64,000 bases of DNA from JASGDN01 sp049840815. Its GTDB lineage: Bacteria > Chloroflexota > Chloroflexia > Thermomicrobiales > UBA6265. The position numbers and the translations under genes were made by a program. A model generated the notes under the pieces. The model was not told the DNA's origin, made no database searches, and was given only the letters and a program-made list of their open reading frames with translations. Position 1 is the first letter of the stretch. Every line of letters begins with the position of its first letter. Of this stretch, positions 17,240 to 25,646 are shown piece after piece. The DNA is taken from assembly GCA_049840815.1 (NCBI GenBank), contig JASGJI010000017.1, positions 1 through 64,000 on the forward strand, given 5' to 3'.

Positions 17240-18850
17240 TCAGGTGCCCGGCTGGCGGGCCGGATCGTCGAGGTCTTCCTGCGTCAACTGGGCGAGCTCG
17301 AGGTAATCGGCGAAGTTCTTCTCGTGGTAGGCCTGCAATTGCTTCCCGTATTCCTCGGGCGTGATCTTGTCGTTGAGGGCATCGGCCATCAGGTTGTGCA
17401 GGTTATCGAGGTGCTGGCCACCGGCACCAGCGACCCAGAAGCCGTTGTAGTTGATCTCGGCGTTGCCCATTTCCTTGAGGTCGGTGAAGAGCGCGGTCTC
17501 CTCGTCCGGGACGGTGACGCCACGAACCTGGAGCGGGCCACCCGGCGAGAAGCCCGGCACCTCCCACTGCGCATCCAGGTACGGCTGGTAGCCGACACTG
17601 CTGAGCCAGAACATGACGAAGTCCATCGAGAGGTTTGTCTGCTCCTGGTCCTTCTCGATCACGCTGATGTACTCGCCGGTGGCGGACTCCACCGAGCGCG
17701 GCGGGCACTGGACGAGATCGCCCTCCATCGCGGGGTTCTCGAAGGTCCCCCACTCGAAGGTGGCGACGGTATCGGCGTCAATCTTGAGTTCAGCAAGACG
17801 CTCCGGGCTGAGGGAGGCAAGGTCCGCCTTCAGCTGACCGAGCGACCACGAGCCATCGGCGAGGATGGCGACCTTCTGCTGGAGGAACTTGGTGTAGGTA
17901 TCGCTCGTGACGAAGAAGTCATCGGTGGCGTACTTCGGGAACATCGCCTTGAAGTTGGTGATGATCTCGGCAATTTCCGGGGTGTCGAACCGAAGGGTGC
18001 CATCCTGCACCGCCTTGTAGAAGCGTTGCGGGCTGTAGGTGTACATGTTGTGGATGAACGGATCGGTGGCATCGAAGGTGAAGCTGCCGTCGAGATCGGG
18101 ATCGTAGTTCCAGTCGCCATCCTGCGCGCGAACCGTCTCCACCCAGTCGATGTGGTACTGATCGAAGTAGATCTCAGAGAACCACTGCGGCAGCTGCCAG
18201 ATGAAGTTGATGCCGACCGGGGTGATACCGGCAGCGTCGAGCTTCTCGGAGACGGCGATGAACTCCTCCCATGTCGTGGGAGGCGCATCGACACCTGCCT
18301 TGGCGAAGAGGTCCTTGTTATAGAACCAGTTGATATGCACGCTGCGGGTGGGCAGCATGATGCGGCTGCCGGTGGCATTCACCGCACGGAAGAAGTCCCA
18401 GTTGAGATCGGCATCCCACATCTGATTCGTGTAGGGATTGGTGGTGCCGCGATACTGGTCCATGTTCACGTAGCCGCGGAAGGTGGAGACGTAGTTCCCG
18501 GCCACGACATCGAGTTCGATGGGATTGGCGGCGAGCTGGGTTCCCAACCAGCTGACATACTCATCCGCTGGCCGCAGTGCCGTTTCCCAGACGAGCTCGA
18601 CACCAGGTTGTTGCGCCTTGTAGGCCGCCGTGAGGGCCTCCTTGACGCTGTCCTCCGGGTTGCTGTTGATGCCGATGACGACCTTGCCGGAGAGCGTGCC
18701 CTGCGCGGCAAGCCGGTAGGAGGAGGGATCGACCGGGCGGGCGGACACACCGGGGGTGCGGCTCAGGATGGCTGCACCGGCAGCTGCACCGGCGACAGCG
18801 GAGGCGCCCTGAATCATCCGGCGGCGGGAAAGGTTGGCATTGATGGACAT
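17240..18850 (-). CDS. extracellular solute-binding protein of a CUT1 sugar importer
   Basis: A 536-residue protein with a Tat-type signal (SRRRMIQGASAVAGAAAGAAIL), so it is exported folded. The mature part is a family-1 substrate-binding protein: KVVIGINSNPEDSVKEALTAAYK, VETVRAQDGDWNYDPD, and WEEFIAVSEKLDAAGITPVG, a segment conserved in sugar-binding proteins. It is first in the operon and is followed by the two permeases. The start at 18850 is preceded by GGAG about 12 bases upstream; an in-frame ATG at 18868 has no ribosome binding site. The surrounding enzymes suggest a plant- or polysaccharide-derived glycoside as ligand. Confidence 0.9.
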   Translation of the reverse strand: MSINANLSRRRMIQGASAVAGAAAGAAILSRTPGVSARPVDPSSYRLAAQGTLSGKVVIGINSNPEDSVKEALTAAYKAQQPGVELVWETALRPADEYVSWLGTQLAANPIELDVVAGNYVSTFRGYVNMDQYRGTTNPYTNQMWDADLNWDFFRAVNATGSRIMLPTRSVHINWFYNKDLFAKAGVDAPPTTWEEFIAVSEKLDAAGITPVGINFIWQLPQWFSEIYFDQYHIDWVETVRAQDGDWNYDPDLDGSFTFDATDPFIHNMYTYSPQRFYKAVQDGTLRFDTPEIAEIITNFKAMFPKYATDDFFVTSDTYTKFLQQKVAILADGSWSLGQLKADLASLSPERLAELKIDADTVATFEWGTFENPAMEGDLVQCPPRSVESATGEYISVIEKDQEQTNLSMDFVMFWLSSVGYQPYLDAQWEVPGFSPGGPLQVRGVTVPDEETALFTDLKEMGNAEINYNGFWVAGAGGQHLDNLHNLMADALNDKITPEEYGKQLQAYHEKNFADYLELAQLTQEDLDDPARQPGT

Positions 18851-19031
18851 GGTGGTGCTCGTCTCCATTGATGAGGCAGTGGGTTGCGTCTCGCGTGGAC
18901 CCATGTCGATGTGCAGGGTGCGTGGTGGCGCGGGCAAACTCCTCCCTATCCGTCCATCGGTCGCGATGGCGGAACGACGTGGGTTTGGTAGAAACGAGTC
19001 CGGCGAGAATGAGGCCGGTGCGACGGTCAGG

Positions 19032-19757
19032 TCAGCGGGGTCGGTGCATCTCCTTCGGGATCTGGAGCAGGAACGAGCCGGAATAGCGGACGTGCTCGCG
19101 CATGAGTTGCTCGGCACGATTGGCGTCCCGGTCGCGGATCGCCTCGGCGATTGCGCGGTGCTGTCCGGAAGCGACCATGAATGATCCCTGGTCCTCCGCG
19201 TAAAGTCGGCTCATCTCGCTCTGCGTCTGGCGGACAGAACTGCTGGCGATCGCGATGTAGACATTCGCGGCGGCCTGGTCGATTGATGAGTGGAAGAGAA
19301 GGTCCCCTTCGGCGAAGCGGGCCAGATCATCGTGTTCGGCCCCCTGAATGGAAAGGTCGACGGCGCGGAAGATCGCGGCGAGCTGTTCGTCAGACCGGTG
19401 GAGCGCGGCGCGGTGAGCGGCGAGGGTATCCAGCACCTCGCGGAACTCGATCAGCTGCTCGATGGCGCTCTCCTCCATGGGAACATCGAGCATGATCGTG
19501 CGGGAAACGAACGGGGCCGGGGAATCGACGACGAAGGTGCCGCTGCCCTGGCGGGATGCGACGATGCCTTGGGCGACGAGAACCTTGACGGCCTCGCGCA
19601 CGACGGAGCGACTGACACCGAAGGTGTCGCTGAGTTCGCGTTCGGTCGGGAGGCGTGCCCCCCGCGCCAGCGAGCCGGTGCGAATGGCGTCGTGGATCTG
19701 CTTGACGATCTGCTCGTACGATCTCGTGACGGAGACCGACGTGAACGGCGTTTCCAT
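19032..19757 (-). CDS. GntR-family (FadR subfamily) transcriptional regulator
   Basis: A 241-residue protein with an N-terminal winged helix (YEQIVKQIHDAIRTGSLARG, LPTERELSDTFGVSRSVVREAVKVL). The C-terminal all-helical FCD ligand-binding domain has an Asp and His residues placed as metal/ligand groups (FHSSIDQAA, EHVRYSG). FadR-type regulators of sugar-acid loci usually repress until an acid-sugar intermediate binds. It lies about 180 bases upstream of the SBP gene on the same strand, so it is the likely regulator of the operon. A FadR-type operator is seen just upstream of its own start. Confidence 0.9.
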   Translation of the reverse strand: METPFTSVSVTRSYEQIVKQIHDAIRTGSLARGARLPTERELSDTFGVSRSVVREAVKVLVAQGIVASRQGSGTFVVDSPAPFVSRTIMLDVPMEESAIEQLIEFREVLDTLAAHRAALHRSDEQLAAIFRAVDLSIQGAEHDDLARFAEGDLLFHSSIDQAAANVYIAIASSSVRQTQSEMSRLYAEDQGSFMVASGQHRAIAEAIRDRDANRAEQLMREHVRYSGSFLLQIPKEMHRPR

Positions 19758-19778
19758 GCATTCGGCCTTGTGATCAGG

Positions 19779-19789
19779 TTGTCAGACCA
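19779..19789. promoter_or_regulatory. FadR-type operator upstream of the gntR gene
   Basis: The 11-base sequence TTGTCAGACCA fits the known FadR-subfamily consensus TNGTNNNACNA exactly. It lies 22 bases upstream of the regulator's start codon, where it could mediate autoregulation. No second exact match was found by eye in the SBP upstream region. Confidence 0.5.
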
Positions 19790-19993
19790 ATATCGGGAGG
19801 ATAGGAGAGGGCGCTGGACCTGTAAAGACCCTTTCGGGAATGGACCTGCGCGACGATACCGGAACATGCTAGTACGGACAGTCTTCACAACGCCGAACGT
19901 GAATGGCTTATTCATAGGTAGGAAGGGTGCTCAACCGTGGTGACGCCTATCGGGAATCGACCTCCTGCCAATCCCCGATAGGCGCGGAGGCGC

Positions 19994-20878
19994 TCACCGA
20001 CGGTTCACGCGATGCGCGTGCCACATGCTGCGGGCGATGGACGTCGGATCGACCGTGACGCCGACGGGCGCGAAGTGGCGAGCGACGTTCGCGATGTCCC
20101 GCTCCAGGAAGTCGAGCGCATCCGGGTTCGTCCACGGATCGACGGCCTGCGGGAAATCGATCACCACGACCTCGTTGCGATGGACGAGGATGTTGAACGG
20201 CGAGAGGTCGCCATGGATCACCCCGCAGCCGAGCCACAACTCGATCTGCTCCATCAGCACGCGAAAGTGACGGCGGCCATCATCCGGATTGGTGGCAACC
20301 TCCTTCAGGCGCGGCGCAGGACCATCCGCATCGCCGATGAACTCCATGAGCACGGCGCGTTCGGATTGGCGAAAGGGCTCCGGCACGCGCGCCCCGGCGG
20401 CGTGGAGGGCCTGGAGCGTGATGAACTCATGATTGATCCACGAGTTCTCCTTGCCACGCAAGCCAGCACGGGTCTTCTTGGCCATCGCGCGTTGCATGCG
20501 CTGGTCGGGTTTGCCGTGACCCTGCCGACCGGCGGTGTAGCGCGCGTCGTTGCGGAACGACCGGACCTCGCGCGGGGTGTAGATCTTCACGGCAAGACGC
20601 TCGTGACCGGCGGGTGCCTGCTCGCCAGGCAGGCACTCGTAGACGGTGCCCTCCTTGCCGCTGGAGACGACCTGCTCCACGGTGGCGATGAGGCCATCGT
20701 TGAAGAAGTCGAGCGGGATATCCGGGGCGTGGATGCCCCGATCGGGCACGATCTCGTCGTCGAACGTGGCGTAGGTGATGAAGCTGAAGGCCTCGTGGTC
20801 GTCGTTATCCGTCAGGATGTCGAGATCGAGGCGATCGTCGAACCGGGTCTGATTGGCACGGGAAAGGTGTCTGGGCAT
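19994..20878 (-). CDS. RIO-type serine kinase
   Basis: A 294-residue protein starting MPRHLSRANQTRFDDR. It has the RIO P-loop-like nucleotide motif SSGKEGTVYEC, the catalytic loop VIHGDLSPFNILV (with the Asp and Asn of HGDLSxxN) and the metal-binding DFPQAVD. Bacterial RIO kinases of this kind are seen in Actinobacteria, Chloroflexi and relatives; their targets are mostly unknown, and ribosome-related roles are known from the eukaryotic and archaeal families. AGGAG lies about 13 bases before the ATG. A 36-codon ORF with a much stronger ribosome binding site precedes it. Confidence 0.88.
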   Translation of the reverse strand: MPRHLSRANQTRFDDRLDLDILTDNDDHEAFSFITYATFDDEIVPDRGIHAPDIPLDFFNDGLIATVEQVVSSGKEGTVYECLPGEQAPAGHERLAVKIYTPREVRSFRNDARYTAGRQGHGKPDQRMQRAMAKKTRAGLRGKENSWINHEFITLQALHAAGARVPEPFRQSERAVLMEFIGDADGPAPRLKEVATNPDDGRRHFRVLMEQIELWLGCGVIHGDLSPFNILVHRNEVVVIDFPQAVDPWTNPDALDFLERDIANVARHFAPVGVTVDPTSIARSMWHAHRVNRR

Positions 20879-20952
20879 GAAGGGGCGTGGCTCCTGGGAG
20901 GGAGCGCCCGCAGGATGACGGCGATACGCCGGGTGGGACGGAAGACTTGCGG

Positions 20953-21063
20953 TTAGCGAGAGATCCTGTACACCTGGCGAGCGCCGATGTGGGCGGCTCC
21001 GCGATCGGGATGAGAGGGATTGGGGGTATTGGCGGCAAGGGCCATGATGGTGATGGTGCTCAT
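20953..21063 (-). CDS. 36-aa small peptide / possible leader ORF
   Basis: Reading from 21063 gives MSTITIMALAANTPNPSHPD followed by 16 more residues to a TAA at 20953. The start is preceded by GGAGGTG, six bases away, one of the best ribosome binding sites in the window. No family was recognised. The ORF ends 75 bases upstream of the RIO kinase gene on the same strand and could be a small protein or a translated leader. Confidence 0.45.
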   Translation of the reverse strand: MSTITIMALAANTPNPSHPDRGAAHIGARQVYRISR

Positions 21064-21331
21064 TGCACACCTCCTCTCGTGAGGTCGGATCGCGGTGCCA
21101 GCTGATGCCTGGCAGGGGGCGGACCGTGCGCCAGCGTGGCGGGTCCATGTCTTCATCGTATCACATGCGCTTGGCGTCCTTCCCAAAGCAATCGCATGCT
21201 CGGAGCGATTGCAGGACCATGTGTCGTGCCCAAGGCAGTATGTGGAATAATCTACATAATGCGAGTGTCCTGCCCGGCCTGATCCTGATCGATCAGGTAA
21301 GGTGGAAGCGAAGATAAGGAGTAGGGGTCCC

Positions 21332-21895
21332 ATGCGTGGTCAGGAACCTGTCACCGAGGTGGTCGCGGCACTTGAGGGAGCACTCGACGTCTTTGGGAAT
21401 ATTGTCAGGGCACTTGCTCCAGAGCAGCTTTCATTGTCGACTATCAACGATGGCTGGAACGTTCGCGACGTTATCAACCATGTGCTCGACAACGAGCATT
21501 GGTCCATGGCAACGATCGAGGGACGAGTGTGGGAGTTCTCTCTAGCACCCGAATTCATTGGCGATGATGATCCTACAACTGTGGTTGAGCGAACGGGGGC
21601 TGCGCTTCTGGATATGGCACGGTCGCATGCGATCAGCGAGCAGGCGGAATACGCGCTGACGATGACCGTGATCGAACTCACGGGACATGGGTGGGACATT
21701 GCGGAGACTTCGGGCCAGCCTACCGACCTCGCGCCCGATATTGCGTCTTGGTGTCTTGCCGTGGCGAAGCAAACGCTGGATGAGCCAGGGGCACGTGGTG
21801 AGTTCTTCAAGCCAGCGGTCCCGATCAGCGATATGGCATCCGCTGCCGATCGATTCGCCGCCTATCTCGGAAAGCCAGTCGCCGCTTCACGCTGA
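21332..21895 (+). CDS. DinB/maleylpyruvate-isomerase-like protein (TIGR03086-type)
   Basis: A 187-residue protein starting at the ATG at 21332 after AAGGAG. The pattern LAPEQLSLSTINDGWNVRDVINHVLDNEHW matches the four-helix DinB-like fold of the TIGR03083/03086 family, with His in INHVLDNEHW and later ELTGHGWD as candidate metal ligands. These proteins are putative thiol-dependent transferases or metal hydrolases of unknown substrate. Base composition is visibly less GC-rich than that of the neighbours, so it may have been acquired recently. Confidence 0.75.
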   Translation: MRGQEPVTEVVAALEGALDVFGNIVRALAPEQLSLSTINDGWNVRDVINHVLDNEHWSMATIEGRVWEFSLAPEFIGDDDPTTVVERTGAALLDMARSHAISEQAEYALTMTVIELTGHGWDIAETSGQPTDLAPDIASWCLAVAKQTLDEPGARGEFFKPAVPISDMASAADRFAAYLGKPVAASR

Positions 21896-22143
21896 CGGAA
21901 CCTCTGGGAGTTCCTGAAGTGGTTGCGATGAGAGTCGGAGTGAAGCGCTAGGCATATCGGCGTTTCTTCACGCTGCCTCGGGCGCGACACGTTGGTCACG
22001 ACGTACGAACGATCGGTTGCGTCACGGCGTCTCGTTCGCGCAACAGACCAGATTGGGCCTGCCGCCATCAACGATCCAAACGCAGGGCTCCAGCACGCAA
22101 TCACTTTGGCTCAACGGGCAGGAAATATCGAGCTTCGCTCGAT

Positions 22144-22169
22144 AGGTCAGACGAGCTGACCTGCTACGG
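22144..22169. repeat. intergenic palindromic repeat, copy 2
   Basis: AGGTCAG (22144-22150) and CTGACCT (22156-22162) flank the loop ACGAG, followed by GCTACGG. This is the second copy of the element at 4636; the arms have co-varied (G-C to A-T at the outer pair). It lies in the gap at 21896-22474. That gap also holds a second hairpin, ACAGGC/GCCTGT, at about 22345-22362, and no recognisable gene. Confidence 0.5.
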
Positions 22170-22474
22170 ATCAGGTACCCCGTAGCGGCGAACCTTGTGT
22201 TGTGGCCCGCCATCGAGCAAGCTCGATCCATTCCCATCCACTCGACGGCCATGGCCGGTTCAAGGGATGTTCCTGAATGCACCGTGCCGCTCGGGATGAC
22301 AGCGCCCCTTTTACCCGCCACTCGGGCGAGACTGGGCATTCGGACAGGCTATCGTGCCTGTCAGGGAGCGCAATTCGCGGTACCCTGCTTCCATCGACAT
22401 TTCCCGGTCTGTCGGCATGCCAATCCGCACTAGCCCTCTCCCCGTCCATCGGCGGAAAGAGAAGGAGATCCTGG

Positions 22475-23902
22475 TTGAATCACTCGTCCTCTGTCCGCCT
22501 CCCGTCTCCCATCCGGCTCGCCCGCACCGCGTCGTCCCTGCCGGGCTTGCTCGTGCCAACACGAGCTTCTGGCGCACGCGGCATGGCTGCCGTCGAAGCG
22601 ACTGTCGGCGGTGGACGCGCCGGTGATGCCCCGCTCTACCTCAAGAGCACGCTCGCGAATGGCGTCCGCGTCGTCACCGGGCCGATGTCCGGGGTGCGCT
22701 CGGCGAGCCTGATCTTCTCCTATAACGTCGGTTCCCGCGTGGAGCCCGATCCAGTCGCCGGCGTCTCCCACTTCCTGGAGCACATGCTGTTCAAGGGCAC
22801 CGAGCGCCGCCCCGATCCCCTGACGATTTCCGAGGAGATCGAGGGCGTCGGCGGCATCGTCAACGCCGCCACCGGGCGCGAATCGACGTCGTACTGGTGC
22901 AAGGTGCCCAGCACCCACACCGGACTGGCCTTCGACGTCCTCGCCGACATGATCCGGAACTCGCTCTTCGATGAGACGGAGATCGGCAAGGAGCGGAAGG
23001 TCATCATCGAGGAGATCCGCTCCACCCAGGACATCCCGGAAGACCTCGTCCACGACCTGATCGACCAGACCGTGTGGGGCAACGATCCCATCGGGCGCGA
23101 CATCGCTGGCTCGGAGGAGACCGTGCGCGCGATGGACCGCGCCACGCTGGTCGATTTCCTCGCGCGGAACTACACGCCGGACCGCCTCGTGATCGCCGCC
23201 GGCGGGGACGTGCGGCATGAGGACATCGTCGCGCTGGCCGAGAAGTACTTCGGCGACCTCGCCCCCGCTGGGGAGCGGAACGTCGCGAACGTCGTCACGG
23301 TCACACAGGATGCGAAGCGGATCGCAGTCCTGAACCGGGAGACGGAGCAGGCGCATCTCTGCATCGGCTTCCCGGCGGTCTCGTACCGTGACAAGCGGCG
23401 GTACGCCCAGGCGACGATCGAGGCGATCCTCTCCGGCGGTATGAGCTCGCGGCTCTTCCAGGAAATCCGCGAGAAGCGCGGCCTCGTCTACTCGGTCTAC
23501 GGCTACTTCCGGGGGTACGAGGATGTCGGGCAGGGCGTGATCTACGCCGGCACTGATCTCGAGCGCGTCGAGGAGGCCGTGGAGGCGATCGTCGGCGAGC
23601 TGAAGAAGCTGCGCGATGTGCCGGTGCCTGCCGAGGAACTGGAGCATACGAAGACGCTCCGCAAGGGTCGCCTGTTGATGGGGCTGGAGGACAGCCGCTC
23701 CGTCGCGTCGTGGATCGGCAGCCAGGAGGCGACCTACGGCGAGATCAAGACGCCGGAGGAAGTGATGGAGCTGATCGATTCGGTGACGGTGGAGGACGTG
23801 CAGTCGCTCGCGTCCGACCTGATCCGCGAGGAGCTGATGAGCCTCTCGCTCATCGGCCCGTACGAGGATCAGGAACCGTTCGCGAAGCTCCTGTCGCTAT
23901 AA
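22475..23902 (+). CDS. M16 family zinc peptidase (PqqL/processing-peptidase type)
   Basis: The inverted zinc motif HFLEH lies at the start of the catalytic domain (VSHFLEHMLFKGTERR), with the downstream Glu in ERKVIIEEIRSTQD. The C-terminal half contains REKRGLVYSVYGYFRGYED, conserved in M16B peptidases. From a TTG at 22475 with GAAGGAG seven to eight bases upstream the product is 475 aa. The internal ATG at 22583 would give 439 aa, nearer the family norm, and lies just before VEATVGGGRAGDAPLYLKS. M16 enzymes degrade or process peptides; the substrate is unknown. No signal peptide is clear. Confidence 0.88.
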   Translation: MNHSSSVRLPSPIRLARTASSLPGLLVPTRASGARGMAAVEATVGGGRAGDAPLYLKSTLANGVRVVTGPMSGVRSASLIFSYNVGSRVEPDPVAGVSHFLEHMLFKGTERRPDPLTISEEIEGVGGIVNAATGRESTSYWCKVPSTHTGLAFDVLADMIRNSLFDETEIGKERKVIIEEIRSTQDIPEDLVHDLIDQTVWGNDPIGRDIAGSEETVRAMDRATLVDFLARNYTPDRLVIAAGGDVRHEDIVALAEKYFGDLAPAGERNVANVVTVTQDAKRIAVLNRETEQAHLCIGFPAVSYRDKRRYAQATIEAILSGGMSSRLFQEIREKRGLVYSVYGYFRGYEDVGQGVIYAGTDLERVEEAVEAIVGELKKLRDVPVPAEELEHTKTLRKGRLLMGLEDSRSVASWIGSQEATYGEIKTPEEVMELIDSVTVEDVQSLASDLIREELMSLSLIGPYEDQEPFAKLLSL

Positions 23903-23939
23903 CGGCATTGCATGGGGAACCCCGGGGCACGGGGAGACC

Positions 23940-24001
23940 GGACCGACACGGGGTCGGTCCCTACGTCATACCGTAGGTAGGGATCGATCGCGTGTCGGTC
24001 C
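23940..24001. repeat. compound palindromic intergenic repeat, copy 1
   Basis: GGACCGAC (23940-23947) pairs with GTCGGTCC (23953-23960). CCTACG and CGTAGG follow (23959-23976), and GTGTCGGTCC closes the element at 23992-24001. The same three-part arrangement is found at 40133-40216, preceded in both places by GCATGGGGA. It lies between the M16 and GNAT genes. Confidence 0.65.
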
Positions 24002-24015
24002 ACTGGTGACGCATC

Positions 24016-24606
24016 ATGGACGATCCGACCATCACCAATCACCCAGAGGAAGCGCCCGTCGAGAAGCTGGTCTTCATCGACCCGGGCAGCCATTTCGAGA
24101 TCCGCGCTTTGCCCGCGCATGACGAGTCGAAGGCCGCCGCCATCCTCGCCTCGGCCACCGGCGCGGGCACTCCGGAGGCGGCGACGGCGGTAATTGCGGA
24201 ACTGCGTGAGGCCGCCGATGCGGCGATCTACGGCGCGTACGTCGATCGTGCATTGGTCGGCAGCTACGGCATCCGGCGCGACGGGATGGCGAACACCATC
24301 GCGCTGATCGCCGTAGACCCCGATCACCGCAAGCGCGGGATCGGTCGCGCCATGCTGACCGATGCCCTCCGCCGATCCGGCAAGCGCCCCCTCACCGCCG
24401 AGACCGACGAGGAAGGCCTGCCCTTCTACAAGGCGTGCGGCTTCAAGCTCGTTGGGCGGCGCGTGCATCCCTCCGGGACCGTGCGCTATCGGATCGGGTG
24501 GCACGCGCCGGGCCTGCGCTTCAAGGGCGGCTCCACCAACGCGCTCACCAGCCAGCCGATCACCCCATCGCCATCCACGACCACCGGAAAGGACGTCCCC
24601 TCGTGA
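24016..24606 (+). CDS. GNAT family N-acetyltransferase
   Basis: A 196-residue protein whose central part is a GNAT domain. The acetyl-CoA-binding motif A is IALIAVDPDHRKRGIGRAML (R-x-x-G-I-G-R). The last strand/helix is EEGLPFYKACGFKLVGRRV, standard for the fold. It transfers an acetyl group to an amine; the substrate is unknown. The stop overlaps the GTG start of nadC (GTGA), so the two are translationally coupled. Confidence 0.85.
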   Translation: MDDPTITNHPEEAPVEKLVFIDPGSHFEIRALPAHDESKAAAILASATGAGTPEAATAVIAELREAADAAIYGAYVDRALVGSYGIRRDGMANTIALIAVDPDHRKRGIGRAMLTDALRRSGKRPLTAETDEEGLPFYKACGFKLVGRRVHPSGTVRYRIGWHAPGLRFKGGSTNALTSQPITPSPSTTTGKDVPS

Positions 24607-25499
24607 CCGTTACCGACGCCGCGGCTTCCTTGTTGACGACGCCCCGCCATTTCGGGCTGGAGGAGATCGTCGATCTGGCCTTGCAGGAGGACATCGGCAC
24701 CGGCGATGTGACGACGCTGGCGACGGTCCCGGCCGACCGAATGGCGACCGGGGTGATGCTGGCAAAGCAGGACGGCGTCATCTCTGGAATCGAGATAGCA
24801 CGCTTCGTCTTCGCGCGGGTCGATCCCGCCATCAAGGTGACACCGCTGGTGGCCGATGGCGACCGCGTCACGAACCCGACACCAATCGTGCGCCTGGCCG
24901 GCCCGGCCCGGAGCATCCTGATCGGCGAGCGGACCGCGCTGAACATCATGCAGCGCCTCTCCGGCGTCGCGACGATCACGGCTGCCTACGTCGCGGCGAC
25001 GGCGGGAACCTCGGCGCGGATCGTCGACACGCGCAAGACCACGCCGGGGATGCGGATGCTGGAGAAGCACGCGGTGCGGCATGGAGGTGGTCATAATCAC
25101 CGCTTCGGGCTGGCCGATGGCATCCTGATCAAGGACAACCACCTGGCCGCGATTGGCGGTCCGGACCGGATCGTCAAGGCGATCGCCGCCGCCCGCGAAC
25201 TGGCCCCGCACACGTTGCGTGTGGAGGTGGAGGTCGCAACGCTGGACGAGCTGGATCAGGCACTGGCAGCGGGCGCGGACATCGTGATGCTGGACAACAT
25301 GTCCACCCCGACGATGACAGAGGCCGTCGTGCGGCGGAACGCGGTCGCGCCGGGGGTGTCGCTGGAGGCGTCCGGCGGCATCACGCTGGCGCGGATTCCG
25401 GAGATCGCGGCGACCGGTGTGGACCTGATCTCGGTCGGCGCGTTGACGCATTCCGCCGGATCGCTGGATATCAGCCTCGATCTGGACCTGGACGCCTGA
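24603..25499 (+). CDS. nadC: nicotinate-nucleotide pyrophosphorylase (carboxylating)
   Basis: A 298-residue quinolinate phosphoribosyltransferase, which makes nicotinate mononucleotide from quinolinate and PRPP in NAD biosynthesis. Conserved motifs are LQEDIGTGDVTT, RTALNIMQRLSGVAT, DTRKTTPGMR and HAVRHGGGHNHR, with IKDNH following. The start is a GTG at 24603 that overlaps the GNAT stop. nadA and nadB are not in the window. A strong terminator hairpin follows 14 bases after the stop. Confidence 0.96.
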   Translation: MTVTDAAASLLTTPRHFGLEEIVDLALQEDIGTGDVTTLATVPADRMATGVMLAKQDGVISGIEIARFVFARVDPAIKVTPLVADGDRVTNPTPIVRLAGPARSILIGERTALNIMQRLSGVATITAAYVAATAGTSARIVDTRKTTPGMRMLEKHAVRHGGGHNHRFGLADGILIKDNHLAAIGGPDRIVKAIAAARELAPHTLRVEVEVATLDELDQALAAGADIVMLDNMSTPTMTEAVVRRNAVAPGVSLEASGGITLARIPEIAATGVDLISVGALTHSAGSLDISLDLDLDA

Positions 25500-25513
25500 G
25501 CGGGGATCATCGC

Positions 25514-25549
25514 AACGGGGCGCTCCGGATGTCTCCGGAGCGCCCCGTT
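25514..25549 (+). terminator. intrinsic-type terminator after nadC
   Basis: Perfect 16-bp arms (25514-25529 and 25534-25549) enclose the 4-base loop TGTC. Only a weak T-run follows (TTCGTGTGT). It lies between nadC and the convergent formamidase gene and may act on both strands. Confidence 0.8.
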
Positions 25550-25646
25550 CGTGTGTCATGTCGAATCCGGGTATATGGCACGGGGTTGGTCCGGTATTGG
25601 CACCTACCAACTCCGCCCATGATTGACTGTCCAGCCGGATTCGGTG

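Noticed and set aside
20953..21333. Longer frame ending in the 36-residue peptide
   Set aside because: Only the last part follows a ribosome binding site; the upstream residues (from 21333) lie antisense to, and overlap the start of, the DinB-like gene region and look non-coding.
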